Shown here in pieces: positions 36,441 to 43,939 of a DNA stretch of 64,000 nt. The translations under genes were made by a program, and so were the position numbers. The notes beneath the pieces were generated by a model, which was not told the DNA's origin, did not search any database, and was given only the letters and a program-made list of their open reading frames with translations. Position 1 is the stretch's first letter, and each line of letters opens with the position of its first letter. This DNA comes from Granulicella sp. L60 (lineage in GTDB: Bacteria > Acidobacteriota > Terriglobia > Terriglobales > Acidobacteriaceae), in NCBI RefSeq assembly GCF_009765825.1, contig NZ_LMUR01000003.1, forward strand, positions 159,864-223,863, read 5' to 3'.

Positions 36441-37619
36441 CTAGCGCTTCTTTGCTTTGTCCAGGGCTTGTCGCAGGGCGAAGAAGGCGGGTGTGGGGGC
36501 GTAGTCGGCGTCGAAGGGCAGGGGGCGCTGGAGGCGGTCGGGATGCTGCTTGCGGAACTTGGTTCCTTTGTTGAGCCAGGTGTTCCTGTCGCTTGCTCCC
36601 CAGGTGAGGACGGCTTTGACTTCGGGGCCTTCGAGCGCTGTTTCGAGATAGCTGCGATAGACCTCGGCTACAATCTTGTCGCGTTCGGCGATGTCTTCCG
36701 TGGCGACTGCGTCGTCGTTTACGTCGAGCTCGGTGAGGAAGACCTGGAGGCCTAGCGCCTTTGCGCCGTCGATGAGCTCGCGGAGGCCCTGGTGGAAGCC
36801 AACGGTGCCGCCTGCCTTGATGTGGGATTGAATTCCGAGGGCGTCGAGTGGAACGCCGTCGGCTTTCATTCTTCGGATGAGGGCCAGGACTGCGGCTCTC
36901 TTTTTGCCGTCTTCGTCGTTGTCGTACTCGATGCTGTAGTCGTTATAGGTGAGCAGGGCGTTCGGATCGACCTCGCGGGCGGTTCGGAAGGCGAGGTCGA
37001 TGTAGCCGGGACCGAGCATCTCGAACCAGGGTGAGGAGCTGCGCAGACCGTCGGGGCGGTTGTCCGGTATCCAGATGGCCTCGTTGACGACGTCCCAAGA
37101 GTGGATCTTGCCCTTGTAGCGTCCGCCTACGGTGCGGATGTGGTCTACGAGCATCTTCCTGGCGTTGTCCTTGTTGACGGTTCCAGCGAACCAGGTGGGG
37201 AGTGCCTGGTGCCAGACGAAGTTGTGGCCCCGCACCTTCATGCCGTGTGCCTCGGCAAAGGCTACGAGGCTGTCTGCGTCTTCGAAGGCGTAGGTGTCGG
37301 GCGTGGGGCGCAGGATGTTCCACTTCAGGCAGTTCTCCGGCACGACGATGTTGTACTGTTCGGCGAGCAGATTCCGGAAGTTTTCATCGTCGCGGAAGAG
37401 GGCCGCGTTTACGGCGCATCCGGTCAGCAATCCACGCGCGGCGGCGTGTGCCTTCAGCGAGCCCGGTCCTGTCGTCCCTTCGGGAGCGGGGCTGCCTGCT
37501 GCTAGGGCGGACTGCCTCAAAAACAAAGGCGTTGCGGCGGTTGCGGCGACTCCAGCGGCCTGCCTGAGCCACTGCCTGCGGGTGATCCTGTTCTTCGTCT
37601 TCGTCATCGATGCCGTCAT
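36441..37619 (-). CDS. Endo-1,4-beta-xylanase, GH10, Tat-exported
   Basis: 392 residues. Twin-arginine signal peptide: RITRRQWLRQAAGVAATAAT (about residues 12-31), with cleavage near ALAAG. The GH10 barrel follows: FNFVWHQ-type GHNFVWHQALPTWF, the acid/base Glu in WDVVNEAI and the nucleophile Glu in VFLTELDVN; VLTWGASDRNTWL near the end is conserved. It hydrolyses xylan backbones, fitting plant-polymer degradation by soil acidobacteria. There is no carbohydrate-binding module. It is inserted on the opposite strand between Pit and scpB. Confidence 0.94.
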   Translation of the reverse strand: MTASMTKTKNRITRRQWLRQAAGVAATAATPLFLRQSALAAGSPAPEGTTGPGSLKAHAAARGLLTGCAVNAALFRDDENFRNLLAEQYNIVVPENCLKWNILRPTPDTYAFEDADSLVAFAEAHGMKVRGHNFVWHQALPTWFAGTVNKDNARKMLVDHIRTVGGRYKGKIHSWDVVNEAIWIPDNRPDGLRSSSPWFEMLGPGYIDLAFRTAREVDPNALLTYNDYSIEYDNDEDGKKRAAVLALIRRMKADGVPLDALGIQSHIKAGGTVGFHQGLRELIDGAKALGLQVFLTELDVNDDAVATEDIAERDKIVAEVYRSYLETALEGPEVKAVLTWGASDRNTWLNKGTKFRKQHPDRLQRPLPFDADYAPTPAFFALRQALDKAKKR

Positions 37620-37705
37620 TTTTTCCTGCTTCTGAACTTTGCTCCGGACGCCTGCAGGAGATCATACCCGGCGATTGGTATGCTTAGAAGTACACCTAAG
37701 AGACC

Positions 37706-38974
37706 ATGAGCCTTAAAGCAAAGATCGAAGCAGTCATCTACGCCTCCGAAGAACCAGTCACACTTGCGCAGCTTGCGGGGCTGCTTGGCCACGAAGCCCA
37801 GGCAGAGCTGGACCACCTTGACTCCGCCCAGCACCAACTGGCCCTGGACGAGCCTGCTGTTGGAGGGGATGCGGTCGACCCCGACTCCCTGAACAGCGAG
37901 GTACTTTCCGGCGCCGACGAGCCTGCGACGGGCGATGACAACGCCGGTGTTCAGGCTGACGATCAGTCTGAACTTCGGGCCGAGCATGAACACGCGGAGG
38001 TTCTGGAGCAACACTTGCATCAGGCCGCCGCGGAAGAGGCTGCTCATGCCAAGGCTCTCCGTGAGCACGCTGCTGCCGATGCCGCTGCGATGAGCTCCGC
38101 GGATTCGGACGAGGCTTCCGATGGCGAAGTTTCCGCTGCGGAGGCTGAGGATGGCTCCGCAGGGGCTGAGGCCGCGTCGGCAGGGCAGGGGATTGATGTT
38201 CCTGCTGTAGTTGCTGAGGCTGCGGTAGACGAGAAGAAGCTGGCGCGCGAGTCCAAGGAGAGGGAACGCCGTCTGCGTGAGTACTTCCGCACGATTCTTG
38301 ATCAGCTCATCGCGGACTATGCGACCTCCGACCGTGGGCTTGAGATCCGCGAGGTGGCCGGGGGCTACCGTCTGGCGACCAAGCCTGAGTACCACGATGC
38401 GGTGCGTGGATTTGTGAAGTCGCTGAAGCCTCCGTTGAAGCTGTCGCTGCAGGCGCTGGAGACGCTGGCGGTGGTGGCTTACAAACAGCCGGTGACCGCG
38501 CCCGAGGTCTCCGAGATTCGCGGCGTCGACTCCGGCGGCGTGCTGGGTTCGCTGATGACGCGCAAGCTGGTGGCTACGGCGGGACGTAAACAGGTGATTG
38601 GACGACCAATCCTGTACAAAACAACCAAGGACTTCCTCCTTCGCTTCGGTCTCAAAGACATCAACGAGCTTCCGAGCATCGAAGAGTTTGAGAAGATGGC
38701 CGGCGAGCTGGCCGAGCAGGAGGAGATTCCTATGGAGCATCACGCACCCGAGACCGCCGACGAGGTGGAGCAGGAGAAGGACCAGAGCGAGCCTCAGGCT
38801 GACGGCGACAGCAGTGGGCCAGCCGAGACCGTGGCGGACGAGGCAATCGTGGACGGGCGTCTCTCTAGTTTGCCACCGAACTATGACACCGACGCGCAGG
38901 TCGATGGCGCGGATTCGCCGGCAGTGGATGCCGAGGTTCAGGTGCACTCGGAGCACGAACCTAAGGAAGATTAG
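37706..38974 (+). CDS. scpB: Segregation and condensation protein B with a ~150-residue acidic insertion
   Basis: 422 residues, about twice the usual 180-220. The first winged helix starts normally (LKAKIEAVIYASEEPVTLAQ) but is split at about residue 35 by an Ala/Glu/Asp-rich, low-complexity stretch to about 185. The fold then resumes with LREYFRTILDQLIADY and GLEIREVAGGYRLATKP. The second winged helix is intact (LETLAVVAYKQPVTAPEV, IRGVDSGGVLGSLMTRKL, GRPILYKTT). An acidic C-terminal tail of about 90 residues follows. The frame is open throughout, so this is not a frameshift. ScpB binds ScpA, which here has its own acidic extension. Confidence 0.92.
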   Translation: MSLKAKIEAVIYASEEPVTLAQLAGLLGHEAQAELDHLDSAQHQLALDEPAVGGDAVDPDSLNSEVLSGADEPATGDDNAGVQADDQSELRAEHEHAEVLEQHLHQAAAEEAAHAKALREHAAADAAAMSSADSDEASDGEVSAAEAEDGSAGAEAASAGQGIDVPAVVAEAAVDEKKLARESKERERRLREYFRTILDQLIADYATSDRGLEIREVAGGYRLATKPEYHDAVRGFVKSLKPPLKLSLQALETLAVVAYKQPVTAPEVSEIRGVDSGGVLGSLMTRKLVATAGRKQVIGRPILYKTTKDFLLRFGLKDINELPSIEEFEKMAGELAEQEEIPMEHHAPETADEVEQEKDQSEPQADGDSSGPAETVADEAIVDGRLSSLPPNYDTDAQVDGADSPAVDAEVQVHSEHEPKED

Positions 38975-39003
38975 GGAAGGCTAGCAAGGCTAAGGAGGGA
39001 ACG

Positions 39004-39186
39004 ATGACGGACGGCAACCTCGATCCTGCACCCGATCCCCGGGACTCGCCTGACTCACCGGAAGATAATGAGCCCGACACCGTCGGCACGCCGCAGGGTG
39101 ACGGCGAGGGACTGCCCGACGCTCCTTTGCAGCCTGTGCCCGAGGGTATGCAGAGGCCTCCGTCTATCGATACGAATAAGCTGTAG
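39004..39186 (+). CDS. Small acidic proline-rich protein
   Basis: 60 residues, very rich in Asp, Glu and Pro (DPAPDPRDSPDSPEDNEPD), with no hydrophobic core, so probably disordered. The very strong ribosome site CTAAGGAGGGA lies five bases before the ATG, 29 bases after the scpB stop. These features argue that it is translated with scpB. No family is recognised. Confidence 0.6.
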   Translation: MTDGNLDPAPDPRDSPDSPEDNEPDTVGTPQGDGEGLPDAPLQPVPEGMQRPPSIDTNKL

Positions 39187-39306
39187 AGTCCTTCGAGACT
39201 ATTATCTTCTCGCCGCTGTTCAATGAAAAAAGGGCGCGAGCGCGTAGAAGCTCTGGTACGCTATTGCTGTTCTTCCGGGCCCCCACTTCGTACGATAGGA
39301 GCTTCG

Positions 39307-39723
39307 ATGCAACCTGTGAAGTCGTTTACAGTCTTTGGTGAGCCGGACGACCTGCTCGTCGACGGCGCCATGAGCCACGGCACGGCAGCTGTGATGATCC
39401 AGACAACGCGGCCCGGAGGCGGGCCACCGCCGCACATGCATACCAGAGAGGACGAGACCTTTACCGCTCTCGAAGGCGAGTTCGAGATTCTCAGCGAGGG
39501 AAAGTGGTCAAAGATAGCGGTCGGCGATGTTGTCTTTGCGCCGCGTGGCCATGTCCATACCTTTCGCAACTGCGGAAGCACCTCAGGCAAGATCCTCATC
39601 TTTGTGTCGCCCGCAGGCTTCGAGAACTATCTTCAGGAGGTAGGTCCACTCTCGCCCGCGACCGACATGGAGAAGATCGTTGAGATCTCGAAGCGGTTCG
39701 GCATATCGTTTCATCCTGCCTGA
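39307..39723 (+). CDS. Cupin-domain protein
   Basis: 138 residues, a single cupin_2 barrel. Motif 1 is PPPHMHTREDETFTALEGEF with His, His and Glu metal ligands, and motif 2 is APRGHVHTFRNCG with the third His. GGGPPPHMHTREDE is typical of small cupins annotated as quercetin 2,3-dioxygenase-like or unknown. The substrate cannot be assigned. AGGAG at 39296-39300 sets the ATG at 39307, although the frame opens at 39223. Confidence 0.88.
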   Translation: MQPVKSFTVFGEPDDLLVDGAMSHGTAAVMIQTTRPGGGPPPHMHTREDETFTALEGEFEILSEGKWSKIAVGDVVFAPRGHVHTFRNCGSTSGKILIFVSPAGFENYLQEVGPLSPATDMEKIVEISKRFGISFHPA

Positions 39724-39798
39724 CCTGGCTCTGATGTATCTCATTGGGACATCATCCTGAATCGAGCTTAGCTTTCTGAATCGAGCTTAGTCCGGCCT

Positions 39799-40386
39799 AT
39801 GACCTCTCCGCCCTCGAACTCCGACCTGCTCGTTCACATCCGCGTCGTCATCTCGATCATCGTCGGTCTGTGCATCACGACGCTGCTCAGTGGATTTGCG
39901 CGCTTTGTGCAGCACCCGAAGCGAGCTAAGGTCTCGATTCTGCACCTGGGCTGGGCGGTCTCGCTGCTGCTGTGGATCATCCACTTCTGGTGGTGGGAGT
40001 TTCGCCTGTCGATGGTGGCGCAGTGGACCTTCGAGATCTACTTCTTCGTCATCCTGTACGCGATCCTGTACTACTTCCTGTGTACGCTGCTGTTTCCTTC
40101 GGACCTGACCGACTATGCGGGGTATGAGGACTACTTTCTCTCGCGGCGTAAGTGGTTCTTCGGTATTCTTGCTGCGACGAATATTGCCGACATCGCCGAC
40201 ACCACCCTGAAGGGCTCGGCCTATCTGCACTCCTTCGGGATCGAGTATCCCATCCGCATCCTCGGGATGCTGACGATCTGCATCCTTGGGATGATTACGC
40301 CGAAGCGTCGCGTCCAGCTTATATTGCTGGCTGTGTCGTTTATCTATCACATCGGTATCATCATCTTCATTTACAGTATCGAGTAG
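39799..40386 (+). CDS. Integral membrane protein of unknown function
   Basis: 195 residues with five or six transmembrane helices (VVISIIVGLCITTLLSGFA, LGWAVSLLLWIIHFWWW, IYFFVILYAILYYFLCTLLF, ILGMLTICILGMI, IYHIGIIIFIY). A DLTDYAGYEDYFLSRRKWFF loop lies between helices 3 and 4. I recognise no family. Close relatives annotated only as hypothetical membrane proteins would be expected. It stands 76 bases downstream of the cupin gene on the same strand. Confidence 0.7.
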   Translation: MTSPPSNSDLLVHIRVVISIIVGLCITTLLSGFARFVQHPKRAKVSILHLGWAVSLLLWIIHFWWWEFRLSMVAQWTFEIYFFVILYAILYYFLCTLLFPSDLTDYAGYEDYFLSRRKWFFGILAATNIADIADTTLKGSAYLHSFGIEYPIRILGMLTICILGMITPKRRVQLILLAVSFIYHIGIIIFIYSIE

Positions 40387-40466
40387 CACGACGGGCCAGA
40401 TGAGATTTTACGAAGCGGTTGTTTGCAATAGCTTTGATCGAAGTTTGATGATCCTCTGGAGGTCCT

Positions 40467-41123
40467 ATGCTGCGTTCTCTTCGCATCCTCTCGTTCTTGT
40501 TATCGCTGCTTCTGCTTAGCGCGAGTTCGTTCGTTCATGCGGAAACGCTGACCTTCAACGACCTTGTCTCGTCGGACGGGGCGCTGTACACAGTCGGAGA
40601 CTATCGTGGCTTCGCCTTCTACTACTTCGACTATGCGAGTCCCTCGTCTTATGGCGAGGCGTTTCCGGGCGACAATACGACCTACCTGCTCTCCGCGTAC
40701 TATCCCTTCGAGCCGCCTCCGTATCCCTTCTACTCGGTGCTCGATCAGAACGGAAATCCGGTAGATCCTTCGGAGACTCCGAGCTTCTACACGACGGATG
40801 GTCAGGCGTTTACGCTCAATAACATGTTGATCGCGCCTACCTCCGCTGCTATCTCGATTCTTGGATATCGCGATGGCGTTCTGGTCGATTCGACGACCTC
40901 CCTTGCGGCTGGGCCGGATGGACTACTTACTCTGAACTGGACAGGCATCGATGCGATTCTGTTTCCGAATACGCTGGGCTTCGTCGGCGTCGAGCTCGAC
41001 ACGATCAACATCAATGAACCAGTAACGCCGGTGGGATCGACGCCTGAGCCATCGACCTTCGTTCTGCTTGGTTCCGGTCTTGTGGGTTTGGTCACGCTTG
41101 CACGACGAAGGCTTTCGGCGTAA
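40467..41123 (+). CDS. PEP-CTERM sorted surface protein
   Basis: 218 residues: a signal peptide (ILSFLLSLLLLSASSFVHA), a Tyr-, Pro- and Thr-rich beta-type extracellular domain (YFDYASPSSYGEAF, TLNWTGIDAILFP) and a canonical PEP-CTERM tail. The tail is TPEPSTFVLLGSGLVGL followed by a basic end (ARRRLSA). Exosortase recognises this tail and anchors or releases the protein in strains making exopolysaccharide. No exosortase gene lies in this window. GGAGG lies five bases before the ATG. Confidence 0.88.
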   Translation: MLRSLRILSFLLSLLLLSASSFVHAETLTFNDLVSSDGALYTVGDYRGFAFYYFDYASPSSYGEAFPGDNTTYLLSAYYPFEPPPYPFYSVLDQNGNPVDPSETPSFYTTDGQAFTLNNMLIAPTSAAISILGYRDGVLVDSTTSLAAGPDGLLTLNWTGIDAILFPNTLGFVGVELDTININEPVTPVGSTPEPSTFVLLGSGLVGLVTLARRRLSA

Positions 41124-41269
41124 GGCAGCGCAGTTTCTCGTAAAACAGGCGATAATAGTGGAAGAGCTTCGAAGTTCGCTTTGGAGCGATGATGCGTTCG
41201 GCCTCGATGCCGGGCGCAGGATCCACCCGACCGCGATGAGCATCTCCGCAGTCAGAAAGCCGGAAACAT

Positions 41270-42220
41270 ATGACGAAGTCCCCCTCTACCCCGAAGCCTG
41301 AACCGAACGACGAACCCAAGGGCGACCGCCTGCAGAAGATTCTTGCGCAGGCCGGAATCGCGAGCCGCCGCAAGGCCGAGGAGATCATCCTCGAAGGACG
41401 CGTGCAGGTGAACGGCACGGTGGTGACGACGCTGGGCACACGCCACGATGCGACGAAAGACCACATCCGCGTGGACGGCAAGCTGCTGCAGGGACCGGAG
41501 CAGCAGCGCTACTACATGTTGAACAAGCCGCGCGGTTATGTGACGACGCTGGACGATCCGGAGAAGCGTCCGACCGTGATGCAATTAATGACGCAGAAGC
41601 GTGGTCCTCATGGCGATCAGGTGCGTCTGTATCCTGTAGGCCGGCTCGACTACCTGAGCGAAGGTTTGCTGTTGATGACCAACGACGGCAACCTTGCCAA
41701 CTCGCTCTCGAAGGCGGCCGCTGGTGTGGAGAAGACGTATCTGGTGAAGATCAGCGGCATGCCGACGGCCGCAGGGCTGGAGCAGATTCGCCGCGGCATC
41801 ATGATCGATCGCGGACGATTGGACGAGGTTCGCAGCGGACGCCGCGACCGCATCATTACGTCGCCCGCGAAGGTGGAGCTTGTGCGTGGAGGCGATAACC
41901 CGTGGTACGAGCTGACGCTGACCGAGGGACGCAATCGCCAGATCCGCAAGATGTTCGAAGAGATCGGCAACCATGTGGAGAAGATTCGCCGCATCGGTTA
42001 TGGTGCGCTGCGTCTGGACGTGCCGCCGGGAGACTACCGCGAACTCACGCTGGGTGAGGTGATGGCGCTGGATCGCGCGGCGAAGGGCAAGAAGGTTGTA
42101 CCGAAGAAGAAGACGCCGGAGTTCGCGCAGTTGAAGGCTCCAGCGAAGAAGAAGTTCTCGAAGCCTCGGCGACAGCCAACGGGGACGAAGTCGGCGAGCC
42201 GTCCGCGCAGGCCGAGCTAG
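41270..42220 (+). CDS. rluB: Ribosomal large-subunit pseudouridine synthase, RluB/RsuA family, with basic tail
   Basis: 316 residues. The N-terminal S4 RNA-binding domain (RLQKILAQAGIASRRKAEEI) is followed by the RsuA/RluB catalytic domain with VGRLDYLSEGLLLMTNDG (catalytic Asp) and LTEGRNRQIRKMFEEIGN. It isomerises uridine in helix 89 of 23S rRNA (RluB) or a related site. The last 55 residues are Lys/Arg/Pro-rich (KKVVPKKKTPEF, KAPAKKKFSKPRRQP) and probably bind RNA. In many bacteria rluB follows scpB; here four genes intervene. Confidence 0.92.
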   Translation: MTKSPSTPKPEPNDEPKGDRLQKILAQAGIASRRKAEEIILEGRVQVNGTVVTTLGTRHDATKDHIRVDGKLLQGPEQQRYYMLNKPRGYVTTLDDPEKRPTVMQLMTQKRGPHGDQVRLYPVGRLDYLSEGLLLMTNDGNLANSLSKAAAGVEKTYLVKISGMPTAAGLEQIRRGIMIDRGRLDEVRSGRRDRIITSPAKVELVRGGDNPWYELTLTEGRNRQIRKMFEEIGNHVEKIRRIGYGALRLDVPPGDYRELTLGEVMALDRAAKGKKVVPKKKTPEFAQLKAPAKKKFSKPRRQPTGTKSASRPRRPS

Positions 42221-42513
42221 CTGCTTCTAAAAAACGATCCGGTGATCGAGATAGTAAAGAGCCGATAGGGGAACGCAGAAAGTTGCAACATCTGCTTAAT
42301 CGATCTTTCTTCTGCGATTCATAGTGATCCACGGCAATATCAAAAGGTCTGCTTCACTGTGGAAATTCACAGTTGGCTTTACTGTTTTTTTACAACTTCT
42401 GTTCGCTTGACACTTCTCTCTGTGTGCGCCCAGAATACTCCCGCTATTAACCTTTTGCGTGATGACAATCCTGGATCGAGAGCATCCAATAGGTGCAGTA
42501 AAGGAGCAACAGA

Positions 42514-42990
42514 GTGGCAACGGAAAAAGCAGTATTTGGTGCAGGATGTTTTTGGGGTGTAGAGACCCGTTTTGGTGAGATTACCGGTGTTATCGATACA
42601 GCCGCAGGATACGCAGGCGGCGATCTCGAACACCCAACATATAAAGAAGTCTGTACGGACCGCACCGGCCATGCGGAGGTTGTGCAAGTCACCTTTGATC
42701 CATCCCGTCTATCGTACGAGACGCTGTTGGACACATTCTTTGCGATGCACGATCCTACCCAGGTGAATCGCCAGGGTCCGGACTGGGGCTCGCAGTATCG
42801 CAGCGTCATCTTCACAAACTCGAACGAGCAGTATGCGCAGGCTCGCGCAAAGATCGCCGAGCTGAATGCGTCCGGCTCTTACCGGCAGCAGATCGCAACT
42901 CAGGTGGTGCCATCGATGACCTTCTGGAAGGCGGAAGAGTATCACCAGAGATACCTGGAAAAGCGTGGCATGGTGAGCTGTCACATCTAA
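42514..42990 (+). CDS. msrA: Peptide methionine sulfoxide reductase MsrA
   Basis: 158 residues. It reduces the S-epimer of methionine sulfoxide in proteins. The catalytic motif GAGCFWGVE near residue 9 has the nucleophilic Cys. AEVVQVTFDP, GPDWGSQYRSVIF and the recycling Cys near the C terminus (VSCHI) fit. The start is GTG, with AAAGGAG eight bases upstream. The 293-base upstream gap is AT-rich and holds a TTGACA at about 42405, but I see no convincing -10 at the right spacing. Confidence 0.95.
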   Translation: MATEKAVFGAGCFWGVETRFGEITGVIDTAAGYAGGDLEHPTYKEVCTDRTGHAEVVQVTFDPSRLSYETLLDTFFAMHDPTQVNRQGPDWGSQYRSVIFTNSNEQYAQARAKIAELNASGSYRQQIATQVVPSMTFWKAEEYHQRYLEKRGMVSCHI

Positions 42991-43018
42991 CAAACAACGC
43001 CCGAGTCGCAGGTCACAG

Positions 43019-43055
43019 GAGCCATGGGCCGCCAAACTCATGGCTCGGACTTTTT
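43019..43055 (+). terminator. Intrinsic terminator of msrA
   Basis: GAGCCATG (43019-43026) pairs with CATGGCTC (43039-43046), followed by GGACTTTTT. It lies between msrA and the convergent methyltransferase gene. Confidence 0.8.
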
Positions 43056-43060
43056 AAGGA

Positions 43061-43675
43061 CTAGACGAGAATTCCGAGACCGTTGCTCTCCTTGAACTCG
43101 TGAAAGCTCTTACCCGTCTCTCGTGCGATCGCCGTTACGGCGGCCTTCACCGCGGGAAAGCTCTGCGTGTCGTGGAAGATGACACACTTCGACCGATGCG
43201 CGCTCCACCGTCCGCACGTGTAGGTATCCGAATATGTATGAATAATATCGACGTGAATCAGGTCGTACGTGCTTTGGTCGTTCAGAATCCAGTCGCGGTA
43301 GTCGTTTCTCTTGAGCTCAATATTTTTGAAGGTGGAGAGCCGATCGCGGGTGTCAGCGTAGATATCCCGAATGCTGCCCATATGCTTGTCGCCGACGAAG
43401 GTATCGACTCCAACGACGTTGTCGAAAAATGACGACAGGGCAACGGTCGAATAGCCGTAATCGACGCCGAACTCCAGGCATCGATCCGTCTTTACCTCAA
43501 ACTTTTCGATAAGGTCCGATAAGATGCTTTCGATACCTTTCCACGCCGAGCCTACCTGCAGAACTCTCTCCGGAAGGCGTCGTTTTTCGGGTATGTATTC
43601 GATCACAGGAACCTTGGGTTTTGTCAGGCCATGTAGTACAGCCTGCCAGTAGGCATACTCCCATTCGAGCTTCAT
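43061..43675 (-). CDS. Class I SAM-dependent methyltransferase (Methyltransf_24-like)
   Basis: 204 residues. The SAM-binding core is CLEFGVDYGYSTVALSSFFD, followed by VVGVDTFVGD. YDLIHVDIIHTYSDTYTC matches the metal-binding acidic region of family 24 methyltransferases, and CVIFHDTQSF follows. These often modify sugars or O-antigen components. The substrate is unknown. The N terminus MKLEWEYAYWQAVLHGL is helical and not recognised. No glycosyltransferase neighbours are present. Confidence 0.78.
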   Translation of the reverse strand: MKLEWEYAYWQAVLHGLTKPKVPVIEYIPEKRRLPERVLQVGSAWKGIESILSDLIEKFEVKTDRCLEFGVDYGYSTVALSSFFDNVVGVDTFVGDKHMGSIRDIYADTRDRLSTFKNIELKRNDYRDWILNDQSTYDLIHVDIIHTYSDTYTCGRWSAHRSKCVIFHDTQSFPAVKAAVTAIARETGKSFHEFKESNGLGILV

Positions 43676-43777
43676 CGAAGATTCTCGCTTCCTTGTTCAA
43701 GACTTGGGAAAGTTATTCAGAAATGCAAGCTAGTGTATCGCTCTTATCAGGGCGGCGATAGCCTATTCGCCTGTGGC

Positions 43778-43810
43778 TAAAAAAATTAACCTACCTGCAA
43801 TCTGCAGGTA
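43778..43810 (-). terminator. Intrinsic terminator downstream of the ADOP permease
   Basis: A perfect 8-bp stem TACCTGCA / TGCAGGTA with a 3-base loop (43792-43810). On the - strand it is followed by GGTTAATTTTTTTAG. Repeat A6 lies between this terminator and the permease stop, so it would be transcribed in the 3' UTR. Confidence 0.75.
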
Positions 43811-43829
43811 TTGGGCGATGGAAAGACAG

Positions 43830-43923
43830 GTCCTGCCGGACGGGCTCACTATGCCGGTCCAACCCACAAACGAAGGCCTGTTTGCGGGGACCCCGCCACG
43901 AAGTGGGAGCCTGTCGCGTAGGC
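43830..43923. repeat. Family A palindromic repeat, copy A6 (shortened)
   Basis: Starts with the intact GTCCTGCCGGACGGGC and has the CCACGAAGTGGG variant hairpin plus the CGCGTAGG segment of A1. It lacks most of the central stem and the right terminal arm. It is located in the 3' region of the ADOP permease gene. Confidence 0.75.
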
Positions 43924-43939
43924 GTTTTTTTCAGAAGTA

